From the NCBI GenBank assembly GCA_900765575.1, contig CAAFRW010000235.1, forward strand, positions 1-16,539: a DNA stretch of 16,539 bases, in the 5' to 3' direction. The stretch is from Bacteroidaceae bacterium. Its GTDB lineage: Bacteria > Bacteroidota > Bacteroidia > Bacteroidales > Bacteroidaceae. This document shows positions 13,237-16,539 of the stretch, in pieces (positions within the stretch are counted from its first letter, which is position 1; each line of letters starts with the position of its first letter). The notes beneath the pieces were generated by a model, which was not told the DNA's origin, did not search any database, and worked only from the letters and a program-made list of their open reading frames with translations. A program made the position numbers and the translations under genes.

Positions 13237-14289
13237 TCATTTCAAGTACTCTTTATAGAATTGCTCTATCTTATCAAACGGAATAATATCTATCCTGTCG
13301 TAAAGGTCGGTGTGGACAGCACCGGGAACAATAAACAGCTCTTTGTTGTCACCTTTCAACTTTTTAAAAGCATCCTCACTGAAATAGCGTGAATGCGCCT
13401 TTTCACCGTGGACAAGAAGTACCGCACTTCGGATTTCATTGCTGTAAGCAAGAATAGGTGCATTGACAAAAGAAAGCACTGAAGTGATGTTCCAGCCAAA
13501 TCCCGAGTTGATGGAACGGGGATGATAACCTCGCTCTGTTTTATAATAATCGTAATAGTCCTTCATAAACTGTGGTGCATCATCGGTCGGTTTAGGATTC
13601 ATAACATTACGCTGAAAAGTACCGTTCTTAGCATCAATAGTACGCTGTTCATTGAGTTGCTTACGCATTTCATACCGTTCTTCAACGGTCATCTTGTCGT
13701 AATATCCATTGGCAGAGCATCGGCTGATGTCATACATGGTAGAGGCTACGGTAGCTTTGATACGTGTGTCGATGGCTGCGGCATTGACAGCAAAACCTCC
13801 CCAACCGCAAATGCCCAATATTCCAATACGTTCAAGGTCAACCCGTTCGTTGGCAGAAAGGAAATCTACGGCAGCACTGAAATCTTCCGTATTAATGTCC
13901 GGTGAAGCGACACTACGGGGTTGGCCTCCACTCTCACCCGTAAACGAGGGGTCGAAAGCAAGGGTTAGAAATCCACGTTCGGCAAGTGTTTGTGCATACA
14001 AGCCCGATGACTGTTCCTTCACTGCGCCAAAAGGTCCGCTCACGGCGATTGCCGGAAGTTTACCTTCAGCATTCTTCGGTACATACATGTCGGCGGCAAG
14101 TGTGATGCCATAACGATTTCGAAAGGTTACTTTACTGTGGTTCACCTTCTCACTTTGTGGGAAAGTTTTATCCCATTCCTGCACTAATTCTAACTTTTCC
14201 ATACTTTTATCTGTTGTTTTGTTTGTCTGCGCAGTGGCTGCTGTACATACGACTAGCAGTCCTGTTAGCATCATTGTTTTTATACCCAT
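13237..14289 (-). CDS. Exported alpha/beta hydrolase with a Cys nucleophile
   Basis: The 350-residue protein has a signal peptide (MGIKTMMLTGLLVVCTAATAQ, cleavage near 20). The alpha/beta hydrolase fold follows with GITLAADMYVPKN (about 61-73) and the oxyanion-side stretch VSGPFGAVKEQSSGLYAQ. The nucleophile elbow is GICGWGG with C161, and the acid and base are likely E295 (VHGEKAHS) and H326 (PGAVHTDLYD). A Cys at the elbow with a Glu acid recalls dienelactone hydrolases and the YcjY-like group rather than serine esterases. The substrate is unknown. It is the third gene of a minus-strand operon, 6 bp after the cyclophilin-like gene and 1 bp before the Tat ORF. Confidence 0.85.
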   Translation of the reverse strand: MGIKTMMLTGLLVVCTAATAQTNKTTDKSMEKLELVQEWDKTFPQSEKVNHSKVTFRNRYGITLAADMYVPKNAEGKLPAIAVSGPFGAVKEQSSGLYAQTLAERGFLTLAFDPSFTGESGGQPRSVASPDINTEDFSAAVDFLSANERVDLERIGILGICGWGGFAVNAAAIDTRIKATVASTMYDISRCSANGYYDKMTVEERYEMRKQLNEQRTIDAKNGTFQRNVMNPKPTDDAPQFMKDYYDYYKTERGYHPRSINSGFGWNITSVLSFVNAPILAYSNEIRSAVLLVHGEKAHSRYFSEDAFKKLKGDNKELFIVPGAVHTDLYDRIDIIPFDKIEQFYKEYLK

Positions 14290-14295
14290 ATTTTC

Positions 14296-14796
14296 TTAGT
14301 TTTGAATTTCAACTATTACGTTCACATTTCCCGAGCCTACCGCTTCCGTAAGTCCGGCAGTATTATCCACTTTACCTATTCTCGTGTAATTATAAGAACT
14401 TGCAAATGTTTCATAAAACAGCACCAAACAATTAGAGCCATAAAGCATCAGGTCGCCTTTCTGTATCGTACCCGGCCGATAAGAATCTGTCGGCAGATTG
14501 TCCGGAAAATTGTAGTATTTCTCATTGCCGTTCATCTCATTCATCGTGATGGTCATTGGCATCATTGCTTTAAATGCTCCGGCTGTTTCATTGTCGGCAA
14601 GTGTCACCATAAAAGTCCGGTTCTCAATTTTAATGTTCATCTTATTAGAATTGGGCGTTTCTTCATTTCCGTTGTTTTCACTATCGGAGACATTCGGCTG
14701 CTGTTGTTCTATTATAGGTTCATCTTCCGAACAAGAGGCAAGCCCCGTTGTCATACTCAATAGAAATGCAACTGCCAGCAGATATTTCTTCTTCAT
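14296..14796 (-). CDS. Cyclophilin-like fold lipoprotein
   Basis: The 166-residue product begins with a lipoprotein signal (MKKKYLLAVAFLLSMTTGLASCSED, lipobox LASC, Cys22). A Glu/Asn/Pro-rich linker runs to about residue 52. The compact domain from MNIKIENRTFMVTLADNETA to the C-terminus has motifs seen in the Bacteroides cyclophilin-like family: AFKAMMPMTITMNEMNGNEKY, PGTIQKGDLMLYGSNCLVLFYE and YTRIGKVDN. These domains have the cyclophilin barrel but are not shown to be prolyl isomerases, so the role is open. It lies 12 bp after the acetyltransferase gene and 6 bp before the hydrolase gene, in the same operon. Confidence 0.8.
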   Translation of the reverse strand: MKKKYLLAVAFLLSMTTGLASCSEDEPIIEQQQPNVSDSENNGNEETPNSNKMNIKIENRTFMVTLADNETAGAFKAMMPMTITMNEMNGNEKYYNFPDNLPTDSYRPGTIQKGDLMLYGSNCLVLFYETFASSYNYTRIGKVDNTAGLTEAVGSGNVNVIVEIQN

Positions 14797-14808
14797 ACAT
14801 TTATTGTT

Positions 14809-15372
14809 TTACTCCATTTTGACATTTCTCACCACCCGTGCCGGATTGCCGGCCACTATCACATTATCGGGCACACTCTTCGTCACCACCGCTCCGGCAG
14901 CAACAATAGAATGCTCCCCTATCGTTACGCCTGGCAGTATGATTGCTCCGGCACCTATCCATACGCCGCGCCTGATTACAATAGGTTTTGTGTAAACATT
15001 ACGTCTTACAGACGGCTGCTCCGGATGGTTCTCAGTAACGAGCTGTACGTTTGGCCCTATGAAAACATCGTCCTCAAGGGTGATACCGCCGCGGTCGAGA
15101 AATGTACAGCCGAAATTAATAAACACCCCTTTCCCCACTTTCGTAAATTTGCCGAATGCTGTATGAAAGGGAGGAAACATACGTACCGTTTCATCTAATG
15201 GCTGTCCCCATATCCGGATGAGTAGCATTCTGATTTCCTGAGGCGTATGGTAATCACTATTGAGTTGTGCCACCAACCTCATGGTCTCCTCGAACATTGC
15301 ATATAAAAGCGGATATTCCGGGTCGGTATCCAATATGAGTTCTCCTGCTTTCATTCTTGCCAATATATCCAT
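14809..15372 (-). CDS. Sugar O-acetyltransferase (Maa/LacA family)
   Basis: The 187-residue enzyme has an N-terminal Maa-type helical region (MDILARMKAGELILDTDPEY) followed by left-handed beta-helix hexapeptide repeats (INFGCTFLDRGGITLEDDVFIGPNVQL and IRRGVWIGAGAIILPGVTIG). H116 in VTENHPEQP is the expected catalytic histidine. AAGAVVTKSVPDNVIVAGNPARVV near the C-terminus is the family signature for acetyl-CoA binding. It transfers acetyl from acetyl-CoA to a sugar or galactoside hydroxyl in the cytoplasm, with the acceptor unknown. It is the first gene of the minus-strand operon and has a good TAnnTTTG promoter 26 bp upstream. Confidence 0.92.
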   Translation of the reverse strand: MDILARMKAGELILDTDPEYPLLYAMFEETMRLVAQLNSDYHTPQEIRMLLIRIWGQPLDETVRMFPPFHTAFGKFTKVGKGVFINFGCTFLDRGGITLEDDVFIGPNVQLVTENHPEQPSVRRNVYTKPIVIRRGVWIGAGAIILPGVTIGEHSIVAAGAVVTKSVPDNVIVAGNPARVVRNVKME

Positions 15373-15397
15373 GTTATCTGTTTTTTGTTTTACGGTA

Positions 15398-15405
15398 CAA
15401 AGTTA
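15398..15405 (-). promoter_or_regulatory. -7 element for the acetyltransferase operon
   Basis: On the minus strand TAACTTTG matches TAnnTTTG and ends 25 bp before the ATG at 15372. The -33 region is not clear. Confidence 0.6.
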
Positions 15406-15540
15406 GAGCGTTCTATTCACCACATTGGTAGATGATTTACTGTAAAAATAACCCGGATTACGGATTCTGTTCTATCCACTTTTTTCTTTATCGCTATTAT
15501 GGATATTATAACCTGAAATGCCGAATCGTCCATCATCGTG

Positions 15541-15569
15541 TTGACAATTAAAAGGAAGCGTTAATTTTG
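15541..15569 (+). promoter_or_regulatory. Distal nfo promoter
   Basis: TTGACA (15541-15546) and TAATTTTG (15562-15569) fit the -33 and -7 elements, with 18 bp between the TTG and the TA. The expected start is near 15576, leaving a leader of about 100 nt. Confidence 0.65.
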
Positions 15570-15625
15570 CATAAGCTATTCATGACATTCTTCTCATTTT
15601 ATTCGCTTATTCCAACGTTTTTCCG

Positions 15626-15633
15626 TAAGTTTG
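15626..15633 (+). promoter_or_regulatory. Proximal nfo -7 element
   Basis: TAAGTTTG matches TAnnTTTG 42 bp before the ATG. The -33 region has no TTTG, so it is weaker than the distal promoter. Confidence 0.45.
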
Positions 15634-15675
15634 CGTAAAGATATCAACCTAAGTAGAAATTAAATTATACCGATT

Positions 15676-16509
15676 ATGAAATATATAGGAGCACATGTAT
15701 CAGCATCCGGAGGTGTAGAAAGCGCCCCCGTGAATGCCCACGCCATAGGAGCCAATGCTTTTGCATTGTTTACCAAGAACCAACGTCAATGGGTTGCCAA
15801 ACCGCTGACCCAAGAAAGCATTACGCTGTTCAAGCAAAACTGTGAAGAGTTTGGATTTCTCCCCGATTACATTTTACCTCACGACAGTTACCTGATAAAC
15901 TTAGGGCATCCCGAGGAGGAAGGATTGGAAAAATCAAGAGCTGCTTTCCTTGACGAAATGCAGCGTTGCGAACAACTGGGTTTAAAACTACTGAATTTCC
16001 ATCCGGGTAGCCATCTGAATAAAGAAACGGTAGAAGAATGTCTCGACCGTGTTGCCGAATCCATAAACATTACGCTGGACAAAACCAAAGGAGTAACGGC
16101 TGTTATCGAGAACACTGCCGGCCAAGGAAGTAACGTAGGAAGTGAATTTTGGCATCTAAGCTATATGATAGATAAGGTGGAAGACAAGAGCCGGGTAGGT
16201 GTCTGCCTCGACACTTGCCATACGTTTACTGCCGGATATGATATTGTTGACGATTACGATAAGGTATTTAACGAATTCGACCAGACGGTAGGAATGAAAT
16301 ATCTTCGGGGTATCCACCTGAACGACTCCAAAAAAGCGCTGGCCATCCATGTAGACCGTCACGACAGCATCGGCAAAGGACTGATAGATATCGAATTCTT
16401 TAAACGCTTTATGAAAGATGAACGGTTCGACAACATGCCTATCATTCTTGAAACTCCGGACGAAACACGTTGGGCCGAAGAGATTGCTATGCTACGCAGC
16501 TTCGAATAA
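15676..16509 (+). CDS. nfo: Endonuclease IV (AP endonuclease)
   Basis: The 277-residue TIM-barrel DNA repair enzyme cuts 5' of abasic sites and removes 3' blocking groups in base-excision repair. The nine expected metal ligands of the trinuclear zinc site can be placed: H69, H109, E145, D179, H182, H214, D227, H229 and E259. They lie in the family motifs HPGSHLN, IENTAGQGSNVG, GVCLDTCHTFTAGYD, HLNDSK, HVDRHDSIGKG and ILETPD. The N-terminus MKYIGAHVSASGGVESAPVN is standard, so the start is secure. It is monocistronic in this window and divergent from the acetyltransferase operon. Confidence 0.97.
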   Translation: MKYIGAHVSASGGVESAPVNAHAIGANAFALFTKNQRQWVAKPLTQESITLFKQNCEEFGFLPDYILPHDSYLINLGHPEEEGLEKSRAAFLDEMQRCEQLGLKLLNFHPGSHLNKETVEECLDRVAESINITLDKTKGVTAVIENTAGQGSNVGSEFWHLSYMIDKVEDKSRVGVCLDTCHTFTAGYDIVDDYDKVFNEFDQTVGMKYLRGIHLNDSKKALAIHVDRHDSIGKGLIDIEFFKRFMKDERFDNMPIILETPDETRWAEEIAMLRSFE

Positions 16510-16539
16510 AACAGATAACTATCTCAAAATAGAATCTGA

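Larger units (their letters stand above)
15373..15675. other. Divergent intergenic region between the acetyltransferase operon and nfo
   Basis: There is no gene. It carries the operon promoter at 15398-15405 and two candidate nfo promoters (15541-15569 and 15626-15633). I see no SOS-like box or other clear operator. Confidence 0.6.

Overview
The window looks like a chromosomal segment of a Bacteroides-type organism (order Bacteroidales). The DNA is AT-rich. Several promoters match the Bacteroidales -7 consensus TAnnTTTG, Shine-Dalgarno sites are mostly weak, and the gene families are typical of the genus: PepSY-like exported protein, DUF4738 lipoprotein, cyclophilin-like lipoprotein, TrpB2, DcaP-like porin, and zapA next to rny.

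Layout. 1-712 (minus) is the N-terminal half of a WcaJ/EpsE-type polyprenyl-phosphate sugar phosphotransferase cut by the window edge. 854-2248 (minus) is an AgcS sodium:alanine/glycine symporter whose terminator overlaps its stop codon. Divergent from it on the plus strand are a conserved protein of unknown function, a ZapB-like coiled-coil protein, ZapA, a structured terminator-like hairpin and RNase Y (rny), ended by a 19-bp terminator. A PepSY-like exported protein follows, with its ribosome-binding site inside a hairpin.

6.2-7.8 kb holds an IS110-family insertion sequence (minus strand). Its DEDD transposase/recombinase is preceded by a 171-nt leader closed by a long-range 19-bp helix with a nested stem inside, a strong candidate for the element's bridge RNA. 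Beyond it are a DUF4738 lipoprotein (minus), a stand-alone TrpB2 (plus), and a 1-kb gene-free stretch rich in repeats: three copies of a 14-bp repeat, then five copies of a 68-bp tandem repeat, four of which contain a 16-codon mini-ORF with a purine-rich leader. A terminator-like hairpin separates this array from a DcaP-like outer-membrane porin.

Between the porin and the next, convergent operon lie four CTCARYTGAG palindromes spaced exactly 22 bp apart. The minus-strand operon (15372 to 12975) encodes a hexapeptide sugar O-acetyltransferase, a cyclophilin-like lipoprotein, an exported alpha/beta hydrolase with a Cys nucleophile, and a short, probably truncated, Tat-signal ORF whose stop lies in the palindrome array. 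The window closes with endonuclease IV (nfo) on the plus strand, behind tandem promoters.

The most interesting items are the IS110 leader RNA, the 68-bp mini-ORF array with its downstream terminator, and the 22-bp-phased palindromes. All readings are by eye. No folding, database search or expression data were available.
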